Assembly: GCA_964387495.1 (NCBI GenBank) | Contig: CAYLXB010000012.1 | Span: 1 to 64,000, forward strand | Reading direction: 5' to 3' | DNA: 64,000 nt | Source: DSXF01 sp964387495 | GTDB taxonomy: Bacteria; Chloroflexota; Anaerolineae; Anaerolineales; Villigracilaceae | Shown here: positions 25,406-34,075 of the stretch, one piece after another | Position numbering within the stretch: position 1 is the stretch's first letter | Layout of the letters: each line of letters starts with the position of its first letter | Position numbers and translations under genes: made by a program | Notes under the pieces: model-generated | Databases searched by the model: none | Told to the model about the DNA's origin: nothing | What the model saw: the letters and a program-made list of their open reading frames with translations, nothing else

Positions 25406-26095
25406 TTATTCATTCACCACCAGCTCGTCATCGCTGCTGTCGATTTCTTTGATCTCTCCGGTGACGATGAAGATGGTTCGTTCACAGATATTAGTCACGC
25501 GGTCCGACACCCGTTCCAGGTTATGTGCCACCCATAACAGCCAGTTGGCGCGTTCGATGGTCTTGGGGTCGGCCATGACGTAGGTCATCAGTTCGCGGTA
25601 GACCTGCAGGTAGAGCGCATCCACCTCGTCATCCTCTGCAGGAATCGCCCTGGCGGTTTCGGCATCTTCCTGCACAAAGGCGGTCAGGGCGCGGTGGAGC
25701 ATGTCGGCGCCCTTCTGGGCCATGCGCGGGATATCGATCAAGGGCTTGAGCAGGGGTTCGTTCCCCATGCGGAGGTTGATGGTGGCGATCCCTTTGGCAT
25801 AGTCGCCCATGCGTTCCAACTCCCCCGCGATCTCAAGGATGGACGCCAGCAGGCGCAGGTCGTGAGCCATCGGCTGCTGGGTGGCGATCAGGATCATGAC
25901 CCGGTGTTCGATCTCGAAGCGTTTCTGGTTGATCCTGCGATCCAGTTCCAGGATCTTGCGCGATGCCTCATTATCGCGCTTGCGCAGCGCTTCCACGGAG
26001 TCCAGGATGGACTGTTCCACCATGCTTCCCAGCAGCAAAACCTCATCCCTGACTTCCTTAATATCCTGGTCGAATACCTTGCGTGTCGTGGCCAT
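25406..26095 (-). CDS. phoU: PhoU phosphate-signalling protein
   Basis: This 229-residue helical protein has two PhoU repeats with the metal-binding E/DxxxD-type helices (GELERMGDYA in repeat one, NLERVSDRVTNI in repeat two). PhoU links the Pst transporter to the PhoR kinase and keeps the regulon off when phosphate is plentiful. It closes the first pst operon, 41 nt after pstB. I chose the ATG at 26095 because GAGG lies 5 nt upstream. An ATG eight codons earlier abuts a TATAAT box and has no ribosome-binding site. Confidence 0.93.
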   Translation of the reverse strand: MATTRKVFDQDIKEVRDEVLLLGSMVEQSILDSVEALRKRDNEASRKILELDRRINQKRFEIEHRVMILIATQQPMAHDLRLLASILEIAGELERMGDYAKGIATINLRMGNEPLLKPLIDIPRMAQKGADMLHRALTAFVQEDAETARAIPAEDDEVDALYLQVYRELMTYVMADPKTIERANWLLWVAHNLERVSDRVTNICERTIFIVTGEIKEIDSSDDELVVNE

Positions 26096-26136
26096 AAGCA
26101 CCTCACTTCTCTTGCTCATAATTATATATCCATTTC

Positions 26137-26922
26137 CTATCCGAAACGCCCGGTGACATAATCCTCTGTGCGCCTGTCCCGCGGCCGGGTGAAGATGATC
26201 TCGGTCTTATCGAATTCGATTACCGTTCCGGCGCGCTGGTCATTGATCATCATCATGGCGGTGTAATCGGAGACGCGGGCAGCCTGCTGCATGTTATGGG
26301 TCACGATCACGATGGTGTATTTTTCCTTGAGTTCCTGCATTAACTCCTCGATTTTCAGCGTGGCGATCGGATCGAGGGCCGAAGCGGGTTCGTCCATCAG
26401 GATGACTTCGGGCTGCACGGCCAGGGCCCGGGCAATGCACAGGCGCTGCTGCTGGCCCCCGGAAAGCGCCAGGCCGGATTGCTTGAGTTTATCCTTCACC
26501 TCGTCCCACAGGGCAGCCTGCCGCAGGCTGGATTCGACCAGTTCGTCCATGTTCCCTTTATAACCGTGGATGTGCGCTCCCCAGGCAATATTGTCATAGA
26601 TGGACTTTGGGAAGGGATTGGCTTTCTGGAAGACCATGCCGATCCGGTAGCGGACTTCCACCGGGTCGATATCGGGCGCATACAGGTTTTGGCCTTCGAA
26701 CATGATATCGCCTTCGATGCGCGTCCCGGCGAACAGTTCGTTCATGCGGTTGAAGGAACGCAGCAGGGTGGATTTCCCGCATCCGGATGGCCCGATGATG
26801 GCGGTGATCTTGTTGCGTTCGACCGGCATGTTGACACTCGTCACGGCTTTGAAATCGTCATAAAAGATCGAAAGGTTGTGTGCTTCGAGCACGTATTTTT
26901 CATTTCTTTCCGGGGTCGTCAT
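26137..26922 (-). CDS. pstB: Phosphate ABC transporter ATP-binding protein (first Pst system)
   Basis: This 261-residue ABC ATPase has Walker A GPSGCGKST, the PstB hallmark FQKANPFPKSIYDN, signature LSGGQQQR and Walker B VILMDEPASALD. All catalytic residues are intact. The ribosome-binding site AGCAGGAGATGG lies inside the last codons of pstA, whose stop is one base before this ATG, so translation is coupled. Confidence 0.96.
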   Translation of the reverse strand: MTTPERNEKYVLEAHNLSIFYDDFKAVTSVNMPVERNKITAIIGPSGCGKSTLLRSFNRMNELFAGTRIEGDIMFEGQNLYAPDIDPVEVRYRIGMVFQKANPFPKSIYDNIAWGAHIHGYKGNMDELVESSLRQAALWDEVKDKLKQSGLALSGGQQQRLCIARALAVQPEVILMDEPASALDPIATLKIEELMQELKEKYTIVIVTHNMQQAARVSDYTAMMMINDQRAGTVIEFDKTEIIFTRPRDRRTEDYVTGRFG

Positions 26923-26923
26923 C

Positions 26924-28174
26924 TTACCATCTCCTGCTGAAACGGTTGCGCAAGAAAATCGCAGAGGCATTCAGACTGAGCAGCATGGCCAGTAATACCA
27001 GGATGGCCGCCGCCGCCAGGCTGCGGAACTCGGCCTGCGGCCTCGAAGTCCACTGGAATATCTGGATTGGTAAAGTGGTGAATTTCGAAAACGGCGAGGC
27101 CGGATCGAAACTGATCGCCGTCGAAGCACCCACCACCACCAGCGGCGCCGTCTCGCCGATGGCGCGCGAGATCGCCAGGATGGTGCCGGTCAGGATACCG
27201 GGCATGGCGTTCGGCAGCACGTGATACCACACCGTCTGCCACCTGGTGGCGCCCACGCCGTAACTGGCCTTGCGCAGGGATTGCGGCACGGCGCGGATGG
27301 CTTCCTGGGCATTGATGATGATGATCGGCAGCACCAGCAGTCCCAGGGTCAGGCCGGCCGAGAGCACCGTGCGCCCGTTGGCGGTGGTCGGATCGACCAG
27401 TCCGAAGACCGAACCACTGGTCAGGGGTTCGAGTGCCCGCACGAAGATGGCCAGCCCTAGAATCCCGTACACGATCGAGGGCACGCCTGCCAGGTTGCTA
27501 ATGTTGGTCTGGATGAGGCGGTTGAGCCAGTTGTTGCCCGCGTATTCTTCCAGGTAAATGGCCGCGCCCACGCCGATGGGGAAGGCCAGCAAAATGGTGA
27601 ACAGGATCGTCCACAGGGAACCGAGGATGGCGGTGCGCACCCCGGCGGTCAACGCCTCGCTGGACTGGGGGTGGCTGATGAAATCGGTCGTCAGCCAGGA
27701 GACGAACTTCAACCGGGCATTCGGATGTTCCTGATCCCGGGCCACTGCCTCCCGGATCTGCCCGGCTTGGGTCAGCGAAGGCCACAGGTTCCAGACCTCG
27801 AGCACCTGGTAGCGGATGATGCGTTCCGCCACCAGCTGGTACACATCCTCGCGCAAGCGTTCTGCAAAGGGCTTTTCCTTCTCCAGTTTATTGAACGCGC
27901 CGCTGGACAGGTTGGACCGGAGCAGTGCCACCAGTTGTTCCTTGCTTTGCTGCTCCGGCAGGATGCCATCCACGGCCAGTGTGGCCGGGTCTGTTTTGGC
28001 TTCGAAGGAAACATATCCAAAGGCCCCATCCATAACATTCAGCAGCAGTGCAGCCAGGGCAACGATGCCCACGAGGGTGGCTGCCTGGAAGATCAGGTGC
28101 CAGATCACACCTTTGCGGTTGCGGCCCTTGACATCGTTGAGAAAGCCCTGCACGGCCAGCCGGTTGGTGTTCAT
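26924..28174 (-). CDS. pstA: Phosphate ABC transporter permease PstA (first system)
   Basis: This 416-residue permease is longer than usual (about 290) because the loop after the first helix is an extracytoplasmic insert of about 120 residues (roughly 55-175). The core carries the five-helix permease fold with the EAA-type loop (SLRKASYGVGATRWQTVW) and PIGVGAAIYLEEYA. Its start overlaps the pstC stop by 4 nt. The insert is absent from the second PstA in this window. Confidence 0.93.
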   Translation of the reverse strand: MNTNRLAVQGFLNDVKGRNRKGVIWHLIFQAATLVGIVALAALLLNVMDGAFGYVSFEAKTDPATLAVDGILPEQQSKEQLVALLRSNLSSGAFNKLEKEKPFAERLREDVYQLVAERIIRYQVLEVWNLWPSLTQAGQIREAVARDQEHPNARLKFVSWLTTDFISHPQSSEALTAGVRTAILGSLWTILFTILLAFPIGVGAAIYLEEYAGNNWLNRLIQTNISNLAGVPSIVYGILGLAIFVRALEPLTSGSVFGLVDPTTANGRTVLSAGLTLGLLVLPIIIINAQEAIRAVPQSLRKASYGVGATRWQTVWYHVLPNAMPGILTGTILAISRAIGETAPLVVVGASTAISFDPASPFSKFTTLPIQIFQWTSRPQAEFRSLAAAAILVLLAMLLSLNASAIFLRNRFSRRW

Positions 28175-29115
28175 TCGTACACCTCCCGGAAGCGGCGCAC
28201 GATGCGCTGGCTGATGATGTTCAACAGCAGGGTGATGAAGAACAGCAGCAGGCCCAACGCGAAGATGCTGTTGTAATCCACCGAGTCATAACTCAGGTCG
28301 CCGCCGGAGATGCGCACGATGTGCCCGGTGATCGTTTCGGCTCCCTTGAAGGGGTTGAAGGTGAAAGCCGGACCGGAACCGGCCGCCACTGCCACGATCA
28401 TGGTTTCGCCGATGGCCCGCGAAATCCCCACGATGACCGCCGCTGCAATCCCGGAGAGTGCTGCCGGAACTACGATCTGCAGGGCAACCTCCAGTTTGGT
28501 GGCGCCCATGCCGTAGGCTGCCTCGCGCAGCGAGCGCGGCACGGCACTGAGCGCATCCTCGGTCATCGAAGTGATCAGCGGCAGGATCAGGATGCCCATC
28601 ACCAGCCCGGCCGAGGCCGTGTTGTAGATCTGCACCACATCGTTTCCAACGATGGAGCGCAGCAGGGGGGTCATGAACATCAGGGCAAAGTACCCATAGA
28701 CGATCGTGGGGATGCCGGCCAGGATTTCCAGTACCGGTTTCAAAACGCTGCGCACTTTGGGGCTGGCATATTCACTCAGGTAGATCGCCACTGCCAATCC
28801 CAATGGGATGGCGATCAGCATCGCGGTCACCGACGTCATCAGGGTCGAGTTGAGCAGCGGCCAGATGCCAAACTTGCCGATGTGCGGCTTCCATTCCGTG
28901 CCGCTCAATACCGACAACAGGTTTACTTCCGGCATCTGGAAGAAAAGCAGGGATTCCTTGCCCAGTTCATAGACGATCCCAAGCGTCGTAAATATGGAAA
29001 AGAAGCCGCTGAAAAACAATAAAGCCTGGATCCCCGCCTCGCCGGGCCGGAACCTGCGCTTCAGGCTCGTCAAGGCTGTCCGCCGGTTTGCCCCGTTCCT
29101 GTCCATTTCAGCCAT
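28171..29115 (-). CDS. pstC: Phosphate ABC transporter permease PstC (first system)
   Basis: This 314-residue permease has IPLGLAVAIYLSEYA and the EAA-loop SLREAAYGMGATKLEVAL. It partners with PstA to form the membrane channel. I chose the ATG at 29115 because GGAGGGC lies 6 nt upstream. A strong hairpin separates it from pstS. Confidence 0.95.
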   Translation of the reverse strand: MAEMDRNGANRRTALTSLKRRFRPGEAGIQALLFFSGFFSIFTTLGIVYELGKESLLFFQMPEVNLLSVLSGTEWKPHIGKFGIWPLLNSTLMTSVTAMLIAIPLGLAVAIYLSEYASPKVRSVLKPVLEILAGIPTIVYGYFALMFMTPLLRSIVGNDVVQIYNTASAGLVMGILILPLITSMTEDALSAVPRSLREAAYGMGATKLEVALQIVVPAALSGIAAAVIVGISRAIGETMIVAVAAGSGPAFTFNPFKGAETITGHIVRISGGDLSYDSVDYNSIFALGLLLFFITLLLNIISQRIVRRFREVYE

Positions 29116-29158
29116 ATAATGCCCTCCGAAAAAACATATGCCTATTTCAGCAATCCTG

Positions 29159-29186
29159 CCTTCCCTCCCCGCCGGGGGAGGGAAGG
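29159..29186 (-). other. Intercistronic hairpin between pstS and pstC
   Basis: A perfect 12-bp stem (CCTTCCCTCCCC at 29159-29170 with GGGGAGGGAAGG at 29175-29186) has no U-tract on the minus strand. It probably stabilises or partly attenuates the message so that the binding protein is made in excess over the permeases, as in many binding-protein operons. Confidence 0.65.
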
Positions 29187-29215
29187 CTCTCATAGCGGTT
29201 TATACTTCCAAAGGT

Positions 29216-30283
29216 TTACTTCATGCCGGTGGCGGCCATCCAGGCCTCCAGGTTCTCCTGGGCCTTGGCCTCGCTGGTGGGGAAGTAACCCACTTCCAGG
29301 ATTTCATCTGCAACCGTGGTGATGTAGAAGTAGATGAATGATGCCACCTGGGGCTTTTCCTGCATGATCCTGGCATCCGAGTAGATGAAGAGCGGGCGGG
29401 AAATCGGGTACTCGCCGGCCTCGGCTGTCTCTGCAGTGGGGGTGATCCCGTTGACCGAGAGGACCTTCAGCGTATCGGCATTTTCCTGGTAGTAGGCAAA
29501 GCCGAAGTAACCGATGGCATATTTCGAGCCAAGTACACCCTGCACCAGCACATTGTCATCTTCGGAATACTGGGTGTCCTTGGATTCGAGGATGGCTTTC
29601 TCGGCGGCATCCAGGTCGGCCTTGCCCTCAGCATTCTTGTAGGACGGGCCGATGACGGCTTCCACAAAGTAATCGAAGGTGCCGGAGTCCGTGCCGGGCG
29701 AGAAGCGCTGGATGGCTTCGGCCGGCCACTCGGGGCGCACGTCCGACCACTTTTCTGCGGTGGTGAAGATCAGGGCCAGTTCTTCCAGGGTTGCGTCGCT
29801 GATGAAATCATTCTCCTGGCTGACGACCACCGCCAGGGCGTCGATGCCGACCTGGAAGGCGATCGGGGTGCGCGGGGCGGCCAAGGCGGCGCAGGATTCG
29901 ACTTCACTGTCCTTGATCTTGCGCGAGGCGTTGGCGATGTCGGTCTCGCCGGTCTTGCAGAAGCGTTCGAAACCGGCGCCCGAACCGATCGAGTCGATCG
30001 TGATGCTGCCGCCAAAGCCCTCTTCCTCGAAGCGCTGTTTCATGCGCTCGGAAAGCGGGAAGACGGTGGACGAACCTGCGCTGATGATATCGCCGCTGAC
30101 GGCATCCGGCAGGTACATGGCCAGCGGGTCGGCCGCCGGCCCGGTGGCCGGTTCGGCCGGTGCGGCAGTTGCCGCCGCTTCGACTGGTGCGGGCTGGCCG
30201 GCCTCATACCGGGCCTGGCAGGCGCCCAGGACGAGCACGATGATGACCAGGGACACCAGGGAAACATAGGGGTTTTTACGCAT
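29216..30283 (-). CDS. pstS: Phosphate-binding lipoprotein PstS (first system)
   Basis: The protein has 355 residues with a lipoprotein signal ending in VLGAC and an Ala/Pro-rich linker to about residue 55. The PstS fold follows, with phosphate-contacting loops SAGSSTVFPL, GSGAGFERF, DIANASRKI and SPGTDSGTFDYF. It delivers phosphate to PstCA on the outer face of the membrane. I chose the ATG at 30283 because GGAG lies upstream in AAAAGGAGAAAAGAGAA. It is controlled by a four-unit PHO box. Confidence 0.95.
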   Translation of the reverse strand: MRKNPYVSLVSLVIIVLVLGACQARYEAGQPAPVEAAATAAPAEPATGPAADPLAMYLPDAVSGDIISAGSSTVFPLSERMKQRFEEEGFGGSITIDSIGSGAGFERFCKTGETDIANASRKIKDSEVESCAALAAPRTPIAFQVGIDALAVVVSQENDFISDATLEELALIFTTAEKWSDVRPEWPAEAIQRFSPGTDSGTFDYFVEAVIGPSYKNAEGKADLDAAEKAILESKDTQYSEDDNVLVQGVLGSKYAIGYFGFAYYQENADTLKVLSVNGITPTAETAEAGEYPISRPLFIYSDARIMQEKPQVASFIYFYITTVADEILEVGYFPTSEAKAQENLEAWMAATGMK

Positions 30284-30320
30284 TTCTCTTTTCTCCTTTT
30301 TATCTTTATTCACTGCTGCC

Positions 30321-30375
30321 AGTTTATCAGCCCACTTTTAAGGCCCGGAGAACGTTGGTTTAACGTTTGGTTAAG
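30321..30375 (-). promoter_or_regulatory. PHO box and -10 of pstS
   Basis: Reading the minus strand, heptads CTTAACC, GTTAAAC, GTTCTCC and CTTAAAA recur every 11 nt (30375 down to 30336). After 9 nt comes TAAACT (30321-30326) as the -10, and there is no -35. Four 11-nt direct repeats in place of a -35 is the layout of PhoP/PhoB-activated promoters in Gram-positive bacteria. The same layout occurs at 39231-39285. Confidence 0.75.
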
Positions 30376-30415
30376 GATTTTGGGAAAGCGCTTGTGCTGA
30401 AATCGGCCTTGCTGC

Positions 30416-30445
30416 TTGGGAAGTTGGACGCGCAGAGAGTATAAT
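30416..30445 (+). promoter_or_regulatory. Promoter of the restriction-modification genes
   Basis: TTGGGA (30416-30421), 18 nt, TATAAT (30440-30445), then only 7 nt to the ATG at 30453, so the mRNA should be leaderless or nearly so. Confidence 0.65.
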
Positions 30446-30452
30446 TCGAGGC

Positions 30453-31334
30453 ATGAAAGCGATTGAAGCGCGCCTGGTTTTAGGCGACTGCAAGGAACGG
30501 CTCAAAGAATTGGCGGACAATTCGATTGATCTGATCTTTACATCGCCTCCCTACGCCGATAGCCGTGTACAGACCTATGGGGGAATCCCTCCGGAGAAAT
30601 ATGTGGAATGGTTCCTGCCCATTTCCGCTCAACTATTGCGCGTTCTTAAACCCACCGGTACATTTGTCTTGAATATCAAAGAAAAAGTAGTTAACGGCGA
30701 ACGGCATACCTATGTGATCGAATTGATCCTTGAAATGCGCAAGCAGGGTTGGCTTTGGACGGAAGAATTCATCTGGCATAAAAAGAATTCCTATCCCGGA
30801 AAATGGCCCAATCGTTTTCGGGATTCTTGGGAACGCCTGTTGCAGTTCAATAAACAGCGCCAGTTTCATATGTATCAGGAAGAAGTTATGGTTCCCATGG
30901 GGGAGTGGGCGGAACGCCGGCTCAAGAATCTGAGTGAAACCGACAAAGTACGTGATCCATCACGTGTGGGAAGCGGTTTTGGAAAACGGATTGCTAATTG
31001 GATAGGACGGGATAAAGCCTATCCATCCAACGTTTTACACTTGGCAACGGAAACAAAAAACCGAAATCACAGCGCTGTGTTTCCAGAGGATTTACCAGAA
31101 TGGTTTATCAAGTTGTTTACGAAACCGGGGGATTGGGTGCTTGATCCGTTCATGGGGTCGGGAACGACAGTTCGGGTTGCTCAAAGTATGGGGCGAAATG
31201 GGGTTGGAATTGAAATCCTATTCGAATATTTCCAGGTGGCACAAAGTAGCATACAGCCAAACGTTCCAGCCTCCCCTGCCCAAATGAGGCTCTTGGACAA
31301 GAAGGAGAAGTATGAAACCACTGAACCTGAATGA
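30453..31334 (+). CDS. Type II DNA methyltransferase (TSPPY class)
   Basis: This 293-residue DNA methyltransferase has catalytic motif IV TSPPY near residues 30-34 at the N-terminus and AdoMet motif I DPFMGSGTT near the C-terminus, a beta-type (permuted) order. TSPPY is commonest in N4-cytosine enzymes but also occurs in N6-adenine enzymes, so the modified base is open. It overlaps the endonuclease gene by 23 nt. The pair is visibly richer in A+T than its neighbours, which suggests horizontal gain. Confidence 0.9.
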   Translation: MKAIEARLVLGDCKERLKELADNSIDLIFTSPPYADSRVQTYGGIPPEKYVEWFLPISAQLLRVLKPTGTFVLNIKEKVVNGERHTYVIELILEMRKQGWLWTEEFIWHKKNSYPGKWPNRFRDSWERLLQFNKQRQFHMYQEEVMVPMGEWAERRLKNLSETDKVRDPSRVGSGFGKRIANWIGRDKAYPSNVLHLATETKNRNHSAVFPEDLPEWFIKLFTKPGDWVLDPFMGSGTTVRVAQSMGRNGVGIEILFEYFQVAQSSIQPNVPASPAQMRLLDKKEKYETTEPE

Positions 31335-32055
31335 TGTTGTTGCTTTCGTGGAGGGAAATATTGGTGAATTTCATGCCCGGCGTGCAGATAGTTTGCAAAA
31401 GTTAAAGCTAAAACAAGTTTTGGAGAGAAAGAATCCTTACCTTTTCAAGGCAAAAAATGTCAATGACGCCCACGATTTGGTCAAATTGCTGTTGGATGCC
31501 CATCTTTCATCACAGGAAGAGGCCATTTTTGGCGATTTTCTGGAAAGCTTGGCAATTTTTGTCTGTGGGCAGGTATTCATTGGCAAAAAATCCTCGGCCG
31601 AGGGGATCGATCTGGAATTTGAACGAGATGGCGTTATCTACATTGTCTCAGTCAAATCCGGTCCAAACTGGGGGAATAGCAGCCAAATAAAGCGCATGAG
31701 AGAAAATTTCAGCAAGGCAAAGCGAATCCTGCGTACCAGCAATGCAAAGGCAAATATCCAGGCAATCAATGGCTGTTGCTATGGCCGGGACAGGAAACCG
31801 GATAAAGATGGTTATTTCAAGATTTGCGGCCAGGAATTCTGGGAGTTCATTTCCGGAAGCGACCGGTTGTTCGTTGACTTCATCGAACCGCTTGGGCACC
31901 AGGCGAAGAAACGGACCGAGGAATTTCATACTGAGTACACGCGCGTGCTCAACCTGTTCACCCAGGAGTTTATGCGGGATTTTTGCATTGACGGCAAAAT
32001 CGATTGGGATAAACTGGTACGCTTCAATTCGGAGAAGAAGAAAAGCAAAAAGTAA
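31312..32055 (+). CDS. Type II restriction endonuclease, PmeII-like
   Basis: The protein has 247 residues. The segments KNPYLFKAKN, SSQEEAIFGDFLE and GIDLEF, and the stretch VKSGPNWGNSSQ, match PmeII-type restriction enzymes. The PD-(D/E)xK site is probably the Asp of GIDLEF with the Lys of VSVKSG about 17 residues later. It cleaves DNA not protected by the overlapping methyltransferase. The recognition site cannot be read from sequence. Its stop abuts the stop of the convergent 66-residue gene. Confidence 0.85.
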   Translation: MKPLNLNDVVAFVEGNIGEFHARRADSLQKLKLKQVLERKNPYLFKAKNVNDAHDLVKLLLDAHLSSQEEAIFGDFLESLAIFVCGQVFIGKKSSAEGIDLEFERDGVIYIVSVKSGPNWGNSSQIKRMRENFSKAKRILRTSNAKANIQAINGCCYGRDRKPDKDGYFKICGQEFWEFISGSDRLFVDFIEPLGHQAKKRTEEFHTEYTRVLNLFTQEFMRDFCIDGKIDWDKLVRFNSEKKKSKK

Positions 32056-32256
32056 CTATACCCTTTCGATATCCTGGATATCGTTCTCCACCATATCGAT
32101 CGAGCGGATTTCAAAACGGAGATCCGCTCGTTCTTTTTCACTCGACAGGTCGCCATATCCCACATAGGCCTCGGCACATGCTGCTGCCGCCTTGGCACTG
32201 TCGGCATCCACTTCCACAATAAAACTTCTCGACAGGGTGACTTTATAAGCTGGCAT
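32056..32256 (-). CDS. 66-residue uncharacterised protein, last gene of the ArsR operon
   Basis: This small protein begins with a strand (YKVTLSRSFIVEVDAD), followed by an Ala-rich helix and an acidic C-terminus. It has one Cys. It has a good ribosome-binding site (AGGAAAGGA) and starts 3 nt after the previous gene, so it is translated as part of the same operon. The layout resembles small beta-alpha proteins of the DUF/RHH size class, but I cannot assign it. A perfect 8-bp palindrome (CGATATCC-T-GGATATCG, 32067-32083) lies in its 3' end. Confidence 0.6.
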   Translation of the reverse strand: MPAYKVTLSRSFIVEVDADSAKAAAACAEAYVGYGDLSSEKERADLRFEIRSIDMVENDIQDIERV

Positions 32257-32259
32257 GGA

Positions 32260-32553
32260 TCATTCCTTTCCTGCTGCTGGCTGTAAATTATGCGCCGCCT
32301 CCCGCATCCAGCCCAGCACCTGCTCCTTCGACGGCATCCACAGATTGTAGACCAGTTTCTCGTCGATCACCAGCCCGGGGGCGATCAGCACTTGCGTATA
32401 CTGGTAGATTTCCGGCTCGGTTTTGAGTTCCTGGATTTCGACATCCAGGCCGGGATATTCGGCCTGTAACAAGGTTTCGGCCACCGTTACCAGGCGCCTC
32501 AAGGTATAGCGCTGGCGCGATTTTGTGCCCAGGATTTTGACTTGGATTTTCAT
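32260..32553 (-). CDS. Thioredoxin_3-like protein lacking the CxxC cysteines
   Basis: The protein has 97 residues and aligns by eye over its length with the small thioredoxin at 34075-34326: KILGTKSRQRYTL against KVLGPGCQNCQNL, and APGLVIDEKLV against TPGLVINEKVV with the cis-Pro. Both active-site cysteines are replaced (Ser and Tyr region), so it cannot do dithiol exchange. It may bind a partner or a cofactor. It lies 4 nt after the VKOR fusion gene in the same operon. Confidence 0.7.
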   Translation of the reverse strand: MKIQVKILGTKSRQRYTLRRLVTVAETLLQAEYPGLDVEIQELKTEPEIYQYTQVLIAPGLVIDEKLVYNLWMPSKEQVLGWMREAAHNLQPAAGKE

Positions 32554-32557
32554 GGTC

Positions 32558-34075
32558 TTATTTCATCCGATCTGAAAGTGGTATTCTTGTCGCTTTCCAT
32601 TGCGGCCATGCAGCCTTGGCCTGGGGCAGACTCAACAGCAGCAGGAGCGTCATGATCCCCGCCGAGGCCAGGCACCACAGGCAGACGGCGCGGATGACAT
32701 GGATTTCCAGGTAAGTCAGGTAGATCGAGAAGGTCACGCCGAAGCCGGCCAGGCCGAATGTGCTGGCAATCGCCGGTTTGCGCAGGCGCGGGATGAAACG
32801 CCGCACCAGCCAGGCCGCCAGCATGGCTGCATAGCCCGCCACCCCCAGGACACCTACCGGCAGGACTCCGAACAGCCTGGCGTAGGGACTGCTCTGCACT
32901 GCATTGCAGTCACCCACCGGGCCGCACACGGCAGCGACGGACTGCGTCTCTACGTAGGCCAGGTAAGCTGCCACGCCCATCCCGGCCAGGATCAACCCCA
33001 GGCTTGGCCATTCTGTCCAGGAACCGGCCGGCCAGGGAATTGTCAGGGGGAACGCAATCTGACTGAAAACCAGAACCAGCACCATCACCATCACGGCCAG
33101 AACCGTGTTTGCCAATGGGAAACCATTTGGGCGTAGCGGGGCTTCCTGTATCGGGACCTGCGTCTTCGCAGGCTGGACGGCGATGGGCGCGGCACCTGGG
33201 CGCGGCGGCAGTTCAGGATAAGCCGCGCCGCCTTGTGCCAGGTATTCGTCCACCAGGGCCGGGAGTCCGGCGGCTATTTCCTGGTCGATCAGGATGTGTT
33301 CGCCGAGGATGACCAGCGGCAGGGCCACCTGCTCTTCGGAGACGCCATACCCGGCGGCCACCTGGTGGAGATAGTCCACATCCTGGGCTGTGATCACATC
33401 CACCGTGCGAAATTCCAGCTGCCCGGCATGGGTTTCCTGCAGGGGCGCGATGGCCTGGCGCAGGGTCAGCTCACAGGTGCTGCAATCCAGGGTGGAGAAT
33501 ACAAGTATATGCACCACCGCAACAGCCGGATGGGCGGCCGGTTCGGCCAGCGAAGAGAATCCCTCCAATTCGGGGATGACCGGCAGGGGCACGCCGCCTG
33601 CATCCAGGGAGGCCTTGATCAACCCCGGCAGTTCCTCCGGGATTTGCTCCGAACCCACCAGCACATGATCGCCGAGGATCAGGAACGGCACGCCGGTGTG
33701 TTCGACCCCCAGCCGGTCTCCCAGGGTGTACAGCAGGTCGACATCCGCGCGGCTGATGATTTCCACCTGCAGTAGATCGAAGGCCGGGCCGTATTCTGCC
33801 TGCAGGGGCGGCAGGATCTCGTGGCGCACATACGTGCAATGCCCGCAGCCTTCCATCCAGAACATGACCGCATGCACGATGCCGTCTGGTACTGGTGTGG
33901 AGGGGCCGGATGAAGTAGATGAAACATCCTCTCCGCACAGGTGGCAGACCTTGTGGGTGGGGGAGGGCTGCGGTGTCGCCGCGGAGGCGGGTGCCGCCTG
34001 GGCTGGAAAAAGCGTCCTGCTGAGCACCAGCAGGCCCAGGGCGGACAGGCAGCACAGGAGCAGCACCCTGCGCAT
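32558..34075 (-). CDS. Double-thioredoxin-VKOR fusion (disulfide-generating membrane protein)
   Basis: The protein has 505 residues. After a signal/anchor helix come a CHLC pair (44-47) and a thioredoxin-like domain with CGHC (77-80). A second thioredoxin-like domain has CSTC (198-201). A C-terminal vitamin-K-epoxide-reductase domain follows, with loop cysteines C384 and C390 and the quinone-proximal CLWC (465-468), in five or so membrane helices. VKOR proteins oxidise thioredoxin partners with quinone. Here two partners are fused at the N-terminus, an unusual order. Its ATG overlaps the stop of the Trx gene by one base. Confidence 0.85.
   Translation of the reverse strand: MRRVLLLCCLSALGLLVLSRTLFPAQAAPASAATPQPSPTHKVCHLCGEDVSSTSSGPSTPVPDGIVHAVMFWMEGCGHCTYVRHEILPPLQAEYGPAFDLLQVEIISRADVDLLYTLGDRLGVEHTGVPFLILGDHVLVGSEQIPEELPGLIKASLDAGGVPLPVIPELEGFSSLAEPAAHPAVAVVHILVFSTLDCSTCELTLRQAIAPLQETHAGQLEFRTVDVITAQDVDYLHQVAAGYGVSEEQVALPLVILGEHILIDQEIAAGLPALVDEYLAQGGAAYPELPPRPGAAPIAVQPAKTQVPIQEAPLRPNGFPLANTVLAVMVMVLVLVFSQIAFPLTIPWPAGSWTEWPSLGLILAGMGVAAYLAYVETQSVAAVCGPVGDCNAVQSSPYARLFGVLPVGVLGVAGYAAMLAAWLVRRFIPRLRKPAIASTFGLAGFGVTFSIYLTYLEIHVIRAVCLWCLASAGIMTLLLLLSLPQAKAAWPQWKATRIPLSDRMK

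Noticed and set aside
32067..32083. Perfect palindrome CGATATCC-T-GGATATCG as a terminator between convergent genes
   Set aside because: The one-base spacer gives no good RNA loop, there is no T-tract, and it lies inside the 66-residue coding sequence.
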